DNA from: an uncultured Chlorobiota bacterium
GTDB lineage: Bacteria; Bacteroidota; Ignavibacteria; UBA10030; UBA6906
Assembly: GCA_900696645.1 (NCBI GenBank)
Contig: CAADGV010000016.1
Span: forward strand, 1 to 22,466
Direction of reading: 5' to 3'
Length of the DNA: 22,466 nucleotides
This document shows, piece after piece, positions 7,209-15,065 of the stretch (the stretch's first letter is position 1; every line of letters begins with the position of its first letter). The notes beneath the pieces were generated by a model. The model was not told where the DNA came from. It saw only the letters and a list, made by a program, of their open reading frames with translations, and did not search any database. The translations under genes were made by a program, and so were the position numbers.

Positions 7209-10200
7209 TCACAAGCGGGCAGCAAGCACAACGGCGCCCTTTGCCGTTTCAACCACGCCACCTTTGCCGTCAATAGCTTCCAGCAAAACGATGTAAATGC
7301 CAACCCGGGCTTTCTGTTTGTCGTCATCCATTCCATCCCACACAAAGCTGCCGCGGACAGCACCAGGTTCATTGTTGGCAAGTGTCCGAATGCGCCGGCC
7401 AAGCGCATCATAGATACGCACACGAATGGTTGAGACAGTCAGCGGCACTTCATATTGAATGATGCAGAAGTCCTCCCGTCCATCTCCGTCGGGAGAGAAT
7501 GGATTGGGAGAAAAAGAGAGTTTCGACCGAGCGGGCAGTAGTGTTGCCAAAACACTATTCGCTTTGCCCGGCGTTCCGCCTGTGGCTTCAGCACAGGTTG
7601 ACCAGTTGCGCGAATCGTTCGATGACAGAAGCGGATTGATCTTCTCAAGTGAACGTCCCGATTTGTCAGTAACATTCGGGTTGTGCCACGAAGGCATGTA
7701 GGAAACGCTGTCAATTATAAATCCGGATGCATCCATCAGCACTATATCATCTCCGTCATTATTCAAACTGAGGCTTGATTGATTGACGATAGTGAGGAGC
7801 CGTTGTTCAGCAACGGCAAACAGCCTGCGCGTAATGCTTGAATCCGACGCGACAACAAAGTACTCGCCCGGATGAACAATCTTGGAGCTTGCGGAAAGCG
7901 TGAATTCATTTCTGGAACCGCTGCCCGTCGGCCGGTCAACCATTTTCCATTGGGCAACATCCACATCTTGCTGGGATGAATTGTAGAACTCGACGTATTC
8001 CGCTTCACCTGAAAAGGGAGCATACATGATTTCATTGATGATCAAAGTCCGCTCAGCGTACCCGACACGGACAAATGCGAACGCCCGATTATTGGAAAGG
8101 CGTTCATCCGGCATGTACTCGATCTCGGCAATAACGCGATGAACACCGCTCGCCGGCCGACTCCACAAGACCGGAACAGTCAATGAATCTCTCGGGTTCA
8201 GCGGTTGGGAGACGCTCAGTTGGTGAAACAACTCGGTAGTCGAGCCGATCGAGTCCCCGTCTGCATCATTGAAGAAGAACAGCGAAAATTGGGTGGATGG
8301 ATCCTTTCCGACGTTTCTGATGATAATGCGAAGGTTCACATCCGAACCCGGCGACGCCGTATCGGATTCGATTCTTACGGCGCGCAGATCATGATTGAAG
8401 CGAACTTGTGAGTTTCTCCTTCCGGGAGTTGCCCCCAGTGAATCAAGCGCGGTTGCCCAATTGGTGGGATCATTAGCTTCGTCGAACGCATCCAATCTTT
8501 CCAGTGACTTCCCTCCCGTCCCGCCCCACGTCGAGGAATAGAACACGGAATCCATTACTGCATTCCGGTTATCTGTCAACACAACAGCATCACCCGAGTT
8601 ATTCCATAAGAATGTCGGCAGCGATGATGCCTGAACTATCTTCTGCCCTGCCAACGGATACGCTGCTCGAAACAGAGCTGTATCTTTTGTAACAACAAGA
8701 TATTCATCGGGTAGAAGGTGAAGCGGTGCCGCCGAGATTTCATATCGGGATGTACTCGAACGGTTGCCCAAGAACCACCTGCCGATATCAATCGTATCCA
8801 TCCGGGTACTCACCAACTCGACCCACTCAGGAACGCCGCTCGATGGCGCATACATGATTTCATTGATACGTACGGCACCGGCAGGATATCCGACCGAAAG
8901 CCTCATGAAGCGGGTATTGTTTGATGTATCTTCGTCAGATGGAAATTCCAACCGGACGATGAACAAGTGATCCCCTGCTGCAATACTCTCAACAGCGAAA
9001 TCCACCACGGTTGAATCGAGAGGAGGAAGAGGGGAAGACTGCACAACTGTAGCATGCAGTTCGTTTGGCTGTCCCAACGAATCACCATTCTCATCCTTGT
9101 AGAGATGAACCGAAAACGACGTTGCGGTCTCTCGGCCCGGATTTCTCACGGAAGCAGCAATCGAAAGCGTATCACCCGTAACAGGCAACGCCGGAAAACT
9201 CCTCAATGAATCGAGCGCCAGGTCGAGATCCTTTCGCGCAAGCGAATTGCGAAAGCCCGGTGTACTCCGAGACGCATTGCGGGAAGGCCCCCAATTTGTC
9301 GAGGCAGTCGATGAACCGAACGGATCGATGCGCTCCAACGATGTGCCATTGTTTCCTCCCCACGAGGACAGATAGGCGACGCTATCCATCGTCACGATAC
9401 GGTTGTCATATAGAACAACGGCGTCACCCGAATTGTTAAGTGTTGGCAGATTGGCAACGTGAACAACACGCACAGGAATGCCCGGATGAATATCGAGCAG
9501 CGCCGCTGAATCTTTGGCAAGAACTACATAACTGTTTGGAGGCAGAAAGATGTTCTGCTCGGTAATCACGCGCTTGCTCGTCACAATATTGTCGGATACC
9601 AGCCATCTTTTGAGATTGATCGAATCGGGCCGGGCGTTGTACAACTCAATCCATTCAGGCTCGGTACCTGTCGGTGCATACATGATTTCATTGATGCGCA
9701 CCGAACCGGGCGGATAGCCGGGAAGAACTCTGCCGAATCTGATATTGTTTGATGTATCTTCGTCGGATGCGTACTCAACACGGGCAATGACGAGCTTGTC
9801 GGATATGACTCTGCCCAGCGAAAACTGGACGAGCGCCGAGTCAAGCGGCGCCAACGGCACAGAGTGCATCATTGTACTCACCAGCTCGCCGGGCTGTGGA
9901 ATTGAATCGGCGTTTGCGTCTTCAAACAAGCTAACGGCAAAGGCAGGAACCGTTTCGTGGCCGATGTTTTTTGTTCTGACCGCGACATAAACAGTGTCGC
10001 CAACAAGGGGCTGAAGGGGAATCGTCCACAATGAATCCGCCGCCAAGTCCCTGTCTTTACGAGTCAGAGAGTTTCGTTCGCCGGGCGTGCTTCTCCCCGT
10101 GCTTTTGCTTGTTCCCCAATTCGTTAGCGCTGTCGAAGAGCCAAGCGGATCAATCCGCTCAAGCGAACGTCCTCCTGTGTTCCCTCCCCAAGCAGACGTG

Positions 10201-11453
10201 TAGCGAACGCTGTCCATCGCAATGCCGCGGTTGTCGTACAGCATCACGGCATCTCCCGCGTTGTTCAACGACGGGAAGCCTGTAACGCCGACAATCGGCG
10301 CAAGTATGTTTGGATGAATGGTGATAAACGACGCCGGATTGCCCGTCAGGATTGCAAATCCACCGGGCGCAATCTTCACATCTTGCGAAGTAATAACTCT
10401 GAGAACCCTGTTACTATCTGCAAACATCCAGTTTTTCACACTGACGGAATCAACTCTTATGTTCATCAATTCAACCCACTCCGGCTCGGGACTCGTCGGA
10501 GCGTACATGATTTCGTTGATGATAACACTGCGAACAGGATAGCCGACGTTCACAATTCCGATGCGTTGATTGTTGGAGAGATTCTGGTCAGGTGGATAGA
10601 CAACCTTGACAATCACGACGTGTGAACCGGCAGAGAACACTCCGAGGTTGGCATTCATCTCAATCGAATCCGACACGCCAAGCACTGAGGTACTCAGCAC
10701 TGTTGCCCGCAACTCCGACGGCTGCGGTATCGAGTCATTGTTTGTATCAACATAGAACTCGGTGGAAAAATTTTCTGCGCTTTCTTGTCCGACATTTATT
10801 ATCTTTGCAAAGGCAAGAATCGAGTCGCCTTCAACAGGAAATTGTGGCTGGAACCGCACGGCAGAAACGCTAAGATCGTCAGGGGTTCTCGCATTGATTG
10901 AAACGTCATCAATTCGAAGCGTCACAGTTGCTGTTCCCTGTGCCGGTAGAATCCGCCAACGAAACCTCACGGCTGAATGTGCTGCAAGTTGAGGGGGAAG
11001 GTTTAGGAGGATGGGGATGAAGTTCGTGTTGCCGGGATTTTGGAGAGAGTCACTGAGCGGAATGGAATACGTTATTCCGCTGTCAATAGAAGCCTCAACC
11101 AACATGACAGCAATGTGAGCACCGGTTCGACGGACATAGAATTCCAGCGACAGGGGGAGAAAACCTGTAAAGCTGAAAAGGGGCGATATCAAGGATTGTT
11201 CTACAGAGGCACTGTTTCCCGACTGCACAGCATTCGGGGGTGAGTATATAGGATTTGATGAGACGGTTAGAAAATCATTCGTACCCGGAGTTCTGTTCTG
11301 TGTCGAACTCCAGCCCGCAGGCAGAGCCGGCGTCTGAACGGAATCAAAGTTCTGCACGTACGGGAAAGATGAAATCTGTGCAGAAGAGCGGGTGGCGAGT
11401 TCCCCCAGAGTCACCACGGCAACGGTCAATACAACCAGAAGTCGTTGTCGCAT
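7209..11453 (-). CDS. Secreted multi-module lamin-tail / CARDB-like protein with FlgD-like C-terminus
   Basis: A 1414-residue exported protein. Residues 1-26 form a signal peptide ending TRSSAQ. Residues 27-190 look like a jelly-roll adhesion module (YVQNFDSVQTPALPAGW). Four near-regular units follow. Each has a CARDB-like Ig domain (about 193-306, 469-580, 744-858, 1021-1135) and a lamin-tail domain (about 309-465, 585-735, 860-1015, 1136-1300) opening with INEIMYAP-EW-EL and closing with SLER-DP and RSTPG-RNS. Each CARDB-like domain carries an EF-hand-like acidic loop (first Asp at 236, 512, 787, 1063). Residues 1310-1414 are a FlgD-like Ig domain (SFSPNPFSPDGDG, IYDALGRRIRTL, FVWDG). This class of tail is common in surface proteins of these bacteria; whether it works as a T9SS signal is inference. 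No catalytic motif is seen, so a structural or adhesive surface role is likely. ATG at 11453 lacks a Shine-Dalgarno. Monocistronic; divergent from the receiver gene at 11537. Confidence 0.9.
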   Translation of the reverse strand: MRQRLLVVLTVAVVTLGELATRSSAQISSFPYVQNFDSVQTPALPAGWSSTQNRTPGTNDFLTVSSNPIYSPPNAVQSGNSASVEQSLISPLFSFTGFLPLSLEFYVRRTGAHIAVMLVEASIDSGITYSIPLSDSLQNPGNTNFIPILLNLPPQLAAHSAVRFRWRILPAQGTATVTLRIDDVSINARTPDDLSVSAVRFQPQFPVEGDSILAFAKIINVGQESAENFSTEFYVDTNNDSIPQPSELRATVLSTSVLGVSDSIEMNANLGVFSAGSHVVIVKVVYPPDQNLSNNQRIGIVNVGYPVRSVIINEIMYAPTSPEPEWVELMNIRVDSVSVKNWMFADSNRVLRVITSQDVKIAPGGFAILTGNPASFITIHPNILAPIVGVTGFPSLNNAGDAVMLYDNRGIAMDSVRYTSAWGGNTGGRSLERIDPLGSSTALTNWGTSKSTGRSTPGERNSLTRKDRDLAADSLWTIPLQPLVGDTVYVAVRTKNIGHETVPAFAVSLFEDANADSIPQPGELVSTMMHSVPLAPLDSALVQFSLGRVISDKLVIARVEYASDEDTSNNIRFGRVLPGYPPGSVRINEIMYAPTGTEPEWIELYNARPDSINLKRWLVSDNIVTSKRVITEQNIFLPPNSYVVLAKDSAALLDIHPGIPVRVVHVANLPTLNNSGDAVVLYDNRIVTMDSVAYLSSWGGNNGTSLERIDPFGSSTASTNWGPSRNASRSTPGFRNSLARKDLDLALDSLRSFPALPVTGDTLSIAASVRNPGRETATSFSVHLYKDENGDSLGQPNELHATVVQSSPLPPLDSTVVDFAVESIAAGDHLFIVRLEFPSDEDTSNNTRFMRLSVGYPAGAVRINEIMYAPSSGVPEWVELVSTRMDTIDIGRWFLGNRSSTSRYEISAAPLHLLPDEYLVVTKDTALFRAAYPLAGQKIVQASSLPTFLWNNSGDAVVLTDNRNAVMDSVFYSSTWGGTGGKSLERLDAFDEANDPTNWATALDSLGATPGRRNSQVRFNHDLRAVRIESDTASPGSDVNLRIIIRNVGKDPSTQFSLFFFNDADGDSIGSTTELFHQLSVSQPLNPRDSLTVPVLWSRPASGVHRVIAEIEYMPDERLSNNRAFAFVRVGYAERTLIINEIMYAPFSGEAEYVEFYNSSQQDVDVAQWKMVDRPTGSGSRNEFTLSASSKIVHPGEYFVVASDSSITRRLFAVAEQRLLTIVNQSSLSLNNDGDDIVLMDASGFIIDSVSYMPSWHNPNVTDKSGRSLEKINPLLSSNDSRNWSTCAEATGGTPGKANSVLATLLPARSKLSFSPNPFSPDGDGREDFCIIQYEVPLTVSTIRVRIYDALGRRIRTLANNEPGAVRGSFVWDGMDDDKQKARVGIYIVLLEAIDGKGGVVETAKGAVVLAARL
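8021..10520. repeat. Four-fold internal repeat (period 825-828 bp) inside the lamin-tail gene
   Basis: The 19-base string CATACATGATTTCATTGAT occurs at 8021, 8849 and 9677, and with two changes at 10502. It encodes the INEIMYA motif. Spacing is 828, 828 and 825 bases, matching 276, 276 and 275 residues. The whole module is repeated, not just this motif. Confidence 0.9.
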
Positions 11454-11479
11454 GGCATCAGCATATTGGAACGAACAGG

Positions 11480-11503
11480 CCCGAAGAATGGAACTGCTTC
11501 GGG
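11480..11503. promoter_or_regulatory. Inverted repeat in the divergent lamin-tail / receiver promoter region
   Basis: CCCGAAG (11480-11486) and CTTCGGG (11497-11503) are perfect inverted 7-mers separated by ten bases. They sit 34 bases before the receiver start at 11537 and 27 bases before the lamin-tail start at 11453. Position suggests an operator for either gene, or an RNA hairpin in a leader. No T-tract follows. Confidence 0.45.
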
Positions 11504-11536
11504 AGGACGGCTGTAATCTACAAATTCATTTGAAAC

Positions 11537-11947
11537 ATGCAACTGGAATTTCACAAAGGCAATAGCGGCGCAACGGAACGATCAAGGCGGATTCTGCTGG
11601 TCGAAGACGAGCAGGGTTTGCGGATGGTGGTCGAATCGGAGCTTGCACGCGCCGGATACAGTGTTGAGGCAATCGGTAACGGACTCGATGCAATAGCCCG
11701 GCTGTCGAAGGAACGGTTTGACCTTGCAATACTGGACGTGACGTTGCCCGGCAAGTCGGGACTTGAGGTTCTGCAATTCATCCGCGACCGGCAAATGCGG
11801 ACTCGCGTCATCATGATAACCGGAATGGAGGGATTGTCGGTTGCCATCAAGGCCGTGAAGCTCGGCGCAGATGATTATATCCCCAAGCCGTTTGACGCCG
11901 AGTATCTTCTGACGTCAGTAAGGACGGTTCTGAAGCCGAAAAGGTAA
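11537..11947 (+). CDS. Single-domain response regulator (CheY/OmpR-type receiver)
   Basis: A 136-residue receiver with a short N-terminal extension (1-16) and no output domain. Hallmarks are complete: Glu23-Asp24 (LLVEDE), phosphoacceptor Asp67 (LAILDVTLPGKSG), Thr95 (VIMITGM) and Lys117 followed by the usual proline (DDYIPKPFD). The sequence resembles the receiver of OmpR/PhoB-type regulators and is clearly a different lineage from the three receivers at 5766-7140. It ends after the receiver fold (VRTVLKPKR), exactly where a winged-helix domain would normally begin; the stop is followed by no continuing DNA-binding sequence. ATG at 11537 has no Shine-Dalgarno. It faces away from the lamin-tail gene and converges on the OmpA gene, separated from it by 24 bases. 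Function and partner kinase are unknown. Confidence 0.9.
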   Translation: MQLEFHKGNSGATERSRRILLVEDEQGLRMVVESELARAGYSVEAIGNGLDAIARLSKERFDLAILDVTLPGKSGLEVLQFIRDRQMRTRVIMITGMEGLSVAIKAVKLGADDYIPKPFDAEYLLTSVRTVLKPKR

Positions 11948-11961
11948 CGGGTTTCAAGAAC

Positions 11962-11981
11962 AGCGAAGGTGCTACTTCGCT
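11962..11981. terminator. Possible hairpin between convergent receiver and OmpA genes
   Basis: AGCGAAG and CTTCGCT form a 7-bp perfect stem around a six-base loop, spanning the OmpA stop codon (11972-11974) and starting 15 bases after the receiver stop. No T-run follows on either strand, so terminator function is only suggested by position. Confidence 0.4.
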
Positions 11982-12952
11982 ACCAATTCCACCCTTCTGT
12001 TCTTCTTTCTCCCCTCCTCAGTTTCATTTGTCGCGAGCGGAACCAACGGCCCCACACCGTCGGACGTCAGCCTGCCGGAAGCAATGCCGTATTTCGTCGT
12101 CAGTTCCTTCACAACGGCAGCAGCCCTTCTCTTTGACAGATCAACATTGTAGCTGAATGTTCCCTTCATATCCGAATGCCCTACTACGTAGAGATTCAAA
12201 GAAGGATCGCTTTTCAACATCTTGCTGATCTCCGTCAGCGTCGGCTCCGACTCAGGCTTCACATCTGCTTTGTCGAAATCAAAGTGGATTCCATAAATAA
12301 CAAACTTGCCTGCCGCTTTGATACCTTTCAGAATCGCATCAGCGTTAACGCTGATCAGATCATCTTCCATTGCCGACTGCTCGATGATGTCAAGCAGAAA
12401 GACTTTTTGATCAACGCTGTATTGATGTCCACCGAGAGCGACATACACCGTTCCTTTCTCTCTCGACAACTCACCCGCCCAATAACAGGAGCCGGCGGAA
12501 GTAGACGAGCCGGCAAGCAGAAGAATGCCTTTGCTGTTCGGAAATGGGTTCTCAGCATAGAACGTTCCGAGCCAACTGTTGCTGCCTATGTCGTTTGATG
12601 CACCACTCGCCGGTTTGATGCCGCTCGCAAGCTCCTTGAAGCCGGATTTCTTGAACGCGCTTGCGTAGTTTGCATAGACCTCCGTCAGCGCAGTTTTGCC
12701 TTTCACGACATAATAAATGCGCGTCAGCTTCCCTTCAACTTTTTTCCAGTCTTTGATCGTTTTGTAGCCAACAACGGGACCGGTCGCAATCGAGTACTGG
12801 GCGAAATTCTGTTGCTCGTAGTAGCCGATTGTTGAGCCGGGATAACGCGTGACCAGCGGGTGGTCGGAGCTGCCTTCAACATCAACTTGTGAAGAAGCAC
12901 CCGGAGCGAGAAACATGCATGAGAGGAGAAGCAAACCAATTCTTTGATACAT
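11972..12952 (-). CDS. OmpA family protein with DUF4892-like N-terminal domain
   Basis: A 326-residue envelope protein. Residues 1-22 form a signal peptide (MYQRIGLLLLSCMFLAPGASSQ). Residues 27-200 resemble the DUF4892 region found ahead of OmpA domains (SSDHPLVTRYPGSTIGYYEQQNF). Residues 217-324 are an OmpA-like peptidoglycan-binding domain: IHFDFDKADVKPES, VVGHSDMKGTFSYNVDLSKRRA with the conserved Asp261 and Arg276, and the KKNRRVEL ending. It should sit in the periplasm or outer membrane and contact peptidoglycan. I chose ATG 12952 because GGAGAG lies a few bases upstream and it gives the best signal peptide; TTG 12973 and ATG 12964 would add charged residues before it. The start is 23 bases after the stop of the T9SS gene, so the two probably form an operon. 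Confidence 0.9.
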   Translation of the reverse strand: MYQRIGLLLLSCMFLAPGASSQVDVEGSSDHPLVTRYPGSTIGYYEQQNFAQYSIATGPVVGYKTIKDWKKVEGKLTRIYYVVKGKTALTEVYANYASAFKKSGFKELASGIKPASGASNDIGSNSWLGTFYAENPFPNSKGILLLAGSSTSAGSCYWAGELSREKGTVYVALGGHQYSVDQKVFLLDIIEQSAMEDDLISVNADAILKGIKAAGKFVIYGIHFDFDKADVKPESEPTLTEISKMLKSDPSLNLYVVGHSDMKGTFSYNVDLSKRRAAAVVKELTTKYGIASGRLTSDGVGPLVPLATNETEEGRKKNRRVELVAK

Positions 12953-12975
12953 ACGTCTCTCCATTTTCTTCAAAA

Positions 12976-13872
12976 TTATTTTACCAGCATCATTCTCTTT
13001 GTGAGAACGCTATTGCCTGTACGCAATGAATACAAGTATACGCCGCTCGGCATTCCGGTCGCATTCCAGTCCGCTCTGTAATTCCCGGCGCGCATCTCTT
13101 CATTCACAAGCGATGCAACTTCTTCTCCAAGAAGATTAAACACTTTCAACTGCACTAACGACTGTTCTGGAAGACTAAACTGAATATTGGTCGAAGGGTT
13201 GAACGGATTGGGATAATTCTGCATCAGTTCAAACCGCTCGGGATTCCGCACGTCTGCCAATTCCTCTACACTGACAGGGTAATTGTCAAACGTCAGATGA
13301 TCAATAAGAAAGTTGGTTCCAATATGCGGCGCCTGGCCCGTCGGCGGTTGAATTGTAATGGTGATGTTTGCTTGCGTTGCCTGAAAACCCGGAGGGTTAT
13401 TGGGATTGTAAACCATCGAAATATCAACCCTTGTATAGGAGCCGGCGGAAGTACTAATCGTGGTATGCCCTTCAGCCCCTCCACCCGTCACCGGATTTTG
13501 AAACGCCACCTGAATGTAAAGCATATCTCCGCCTTGTGGTTGGAACTTGTAATACGCGGAAAAGGAACTATGATTCTCCGAGATGGGGAAAAGCGGGCTT
13601 TGAGTGGTGCCGGTATAAAGTGCCGGAGGATAGGGTGAGCCCGCGGCGTTGAGCACCTCCCCACGCACCGCAGACACACCGCTGTACGCATCTGTCGATC
13701 GCGTGATCGGTTCAAGAAAGCCGGGAATGTTTGTGGACGCATTCCAACCGGCAGGAGTAGACCCTGACCAAGTCTCAAACCCGGCATTCGGAATAGGGTT
13801 TTGCGCCGCCGCAGGAATGGATAGCATCAGCAAAGCCACAAGAGAGAACGAAGAGTAACACTTCTTGGTCAT
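12976..13872 (-). CDS. T9SS type A sorting domain protein with jelly-roll-like domain
   Basis: A 298-residue secreted protein. A signal peptide occupies residues 1-23 (ending IPAAAQ). Residues 25-195 begin NPIPNAGFETWSGSTPAGWNAS and look like a carbohydrate-binding-module-type beta-sandwich, with no catalytic residues evident. Residues 218-298 are a T9SS type A sorting domain: QNYPNPFNPSTNIQFSLP, VFNLLGEEVASLV, SGVYLYSLRTG and final KRMMLVK. It should be exported by type IX secretion and displayed or released. The ATG at 13872 has one of the strongest Shine-Dalgarno sites in the window (AGGAGG, about six bases upstream), suggesting high expression. The OmpA gene follows 23 bases later. An operator-like site shared with the upstream regulator gene lies about 80-100 bases ahead of the start. 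Ligand unknown. Confidence 0.92.
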   Translation of the reverse strand: MTKKCYSSFSLVALLMLSIPAAAQNPIPNAGFETWSGSTPAGWNASTNIPGFLEPITRSTDAYSGVSAVRGEVLNAAGSPYPPALYTGTTQSPLFPISENHSSFSAYYKFQPQGGDMLYIQVAFQNPVTGGGAEGHTTISTSAGSYTRVDISMVYNPNNPPGFQATQANITITIQPPTGQAPHIGTNFLIDHLTFDNYPVSVEELADVRNPERFELMQNYPNPFNPSTNIQFSLPEQSLVQLKVFNLLGEEVASLVNEEMRAGNYRADWNATGMPSGVYLYSLRTGNSVLTKRMMLVK

Positions 13873-13952
13873 GGTTTCCTCCTAATTACTGTGAGATGTC
13901 AATGAACTGCTGTTCGCTACTGACCTAATGTAGTGTAATCCCCAAGGCAGGA

Positions 13953-13971
13953 CAATCACCCATATGAGTAG
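13953..13971 (-). promoter_or_regulatory. Candidate operator upstream of the T9SS/OmpA operon
   Basis: On the minus strand this reads CTACTCATATGGGTGATTG. It shares CATATGGGT-N-ATTG with the site at 14737-14753 before the LuxR-type regulator. Its core ACTCATATGGGT is a 12-base palindrome with one mismatched pair. It lies 81-99 bases upstream of the ATG at 13872, a normal place for a regulator site. Confidence 0.45.
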
Positions 13972-14060
13972 TTTTTAGGGAGATGTATGAGGCGGGGGCA
14001 GCAGCTTAACCGCACGGATCGAAGATATTCTCAGCGAACTCTGCGTCTTGACGGTGTATC

Positions 14061-14693
14061 CTACACCAGCCTGTTTTGCAGGGCCGTCCGTACAGCCTGC
14101 GCACGTGTCGTAACGTGGAGTTTTCGATAGATGCTTTTAATGTGGGCGCGGACGGTGTTGCCGCTGATGAACAGGGATTCGGCAATAGCTTTGTAGTTAT
14201 CACCGTTGCAGAGCCGCTCGAGAATTTCCGATTCGCGGCTTGAAAGAGGCGATTGCGCCGTCCGGCGAAACGATCCGGTGATTTTCCGCGCAATGCTGGA
14301 ACTCATGGGAGATCCTCCCTCACGCACTTCGCGGATGGAATGCAGCAACTCGGCAGGCGGCGTATCCTTGAGCAAATACCCTGTCGCTCCGGCACACAGC
14401 GAATTGAACACGGAATCGTTATCGTCCTGAATGGTCAGCATGATGAAGTCGGTTTCAGGTAATGCCTCCTTGAGAATGCGTACCCCCTCAATGCCGGACA
14501 TTTTCGGCAAACCAATATCCATCAACACAACGTCGGTGGGATTTTTCTTAACGGCAGCGATGGCGCTTTCGCATTCTTCGTAAGATTGCTTGCAGGAATA
14601 GCCGGGCGATCGATCAATAATGAACGACAGCATTTTCCTGATCTCAGGATCATCCTCGACAATCGCAACCGATATTTGGGAGAGTTCCGTCAT
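14061..14693 (-). CDS. NarL/LuxR-type DNA-binding response regulator
   Basis: A 210-residue two-domain transcription factor. The N-terminal receiver has Glu13-Asp14-Asp15 (IVEDD), phosphoacceptor Asp59 (VVLMDIGLPKMSG), Thr87 (FIMLTIQDD) and Lys109 (GYLLKDTPP). The C-terminal GerE/LuxR helix-turn-helix covers about 148-204 (LSSRESEILERLCNGDNYKAIA, then ISGNTVRAHIKSIYRKLHV). Length and architecture are standard for the NarL family. Its partner is almost certainly the HisKA_3-type kinase encoded upstream on the same strand, since this kinase subfamily pairs with NarL-type regulators. I chose the ATG at 14693; a TTG at 14708 would add five residues. Neither has a good Shine-Dalgarno. A palindrome CCCATATGGG lies 50 bases upstream, and a related site precedes the T9SS/OmpA genes, suggesting autoregulation and direct control of that operon. 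That regulation is inference. Confidence 0.94.
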   Translation of the reverse strand: MTELSQISVAIVEDDPEIRKMLSFIIDRSPGYSCKQSYEECESAIAAVKKNPTDVVLMDIGLPKMSGIEGVRILKEALPETDFIMLTIQDDNDSVFNSLCAGATGYLLKDTPPAELLHSIREVREGGSPMSSSIARKITGSFRRTAQSPLSSRESEILERLCNGDNYKAIAESLFISGNTVRAHIKSIYRKLHVTTRAQAVRTALQNRLV

Positions 14694-14736
14694 AAGCAGT
14701 TCACACAAGAAGGTATGAAAGGTGATCGTGTCAAAT

Positions 14737-14753
14737 CAATTACCCATATGGGG
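14737..14753 (-). promoter_or_regulatory. Candidate operator upstream of the LuxR-type regulator
   Basis: On the minus strand it reads CCCCATATGGGTAATTG. CCCATATGGG (14743-14752) is a perfect 10-base palindrome in the short gap between the small membrane protein stop (14757) and the regulator start (14693). The same CATATGGGT-N-ATTG string occurs upstream of the T9SS/OmpA operon. Confidence 0.45.
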
Positions 14754-14756
14754 CAT

Positions 14757-15065
14757 TCAGCCGGAAGCCGCCACTGCGTAAACAACCATCCCAACTATAA
14801 CCAACAGGCTGACACCATGAATCACCAAAGGCAATGATGCGACAATACGAGTCCTGCGAGGCAACTCGTTTCTTGGCCGGCGGGCAACAGCAAAAGCAAC
14901 TATTGCCGTTACCAGAGCTGCAGCCTGCCAACCTAAAAATATCATCGTCCGGTTCATGCCGCGTGTGAATCCATCGCCTGTAGGTGCCGTGAGTTGTGTA
15001 TGAATGAATGATACTGCAAACAGCAAAGCCCAGACAATGAGAATGATGTTTATGCGTGAATTCAT
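14757..15065 (-). CDS. Small three-helix membrane protein coupled to the histidine kinase
   Basis: A 102-residue protein with three predicted membrane segments at about 5-23 (INIILIVWALLFAVSFIH), 43-62 (MIFLGWQAAALVTAIVAFAV) and 75-99 (VASLPLVIHGVSLLVIVGMV). A basic loop RRPRNELPRRTR lies between helices two and three. By the positive-inside rule that loop is probably cytoplasmic, with the polar GDGFTRG loop outside. I do not recognise the family. Its ATG overlaps the kinase stop as ATGA, and AAGGAA lies six bases upstream, so translation is probably coupled to the kinase. The regulator gene follows after a gap of about 60 bases. The location between a kinase and its regulator suggests an accessory role in signalling, but this is inference. 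Confidence 0.82.
   Translation of the reverse strand: MNSRINIILIVWALLFAVSFIHTQLTAPTGDGFTRGMNRTMIFLGWQAAALVTAIVAFAVARRPRNELPRRTRIVASLPLVIHGVSLLVIVGMVVYAVAASG

Noticed and set aside
6628-7212. A 194-codon minus-strand open frame opposite receiver copy 3
   Set aside because: It is the mirror of a clear receiver gene with intact catalytic residues and a strong terminator; the antisense product has no recognisable features.
8021-10520. The 828-base repeats as a mobile or inserted element
   Set aside because: They are in-frame coding modules of a single long protein, with no terminal inverted repeats, target duplications or transposase.
11537-11947. A full OmpR-type regulator broken by a frameshift
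   Set aside because: After the stop at 11947 only 24 bases remain before the convergent OmpA gene, and no winged-helix sequence can be seen there, so this is a genuine single-domain protein or an old truncation, not a recent frameshift.
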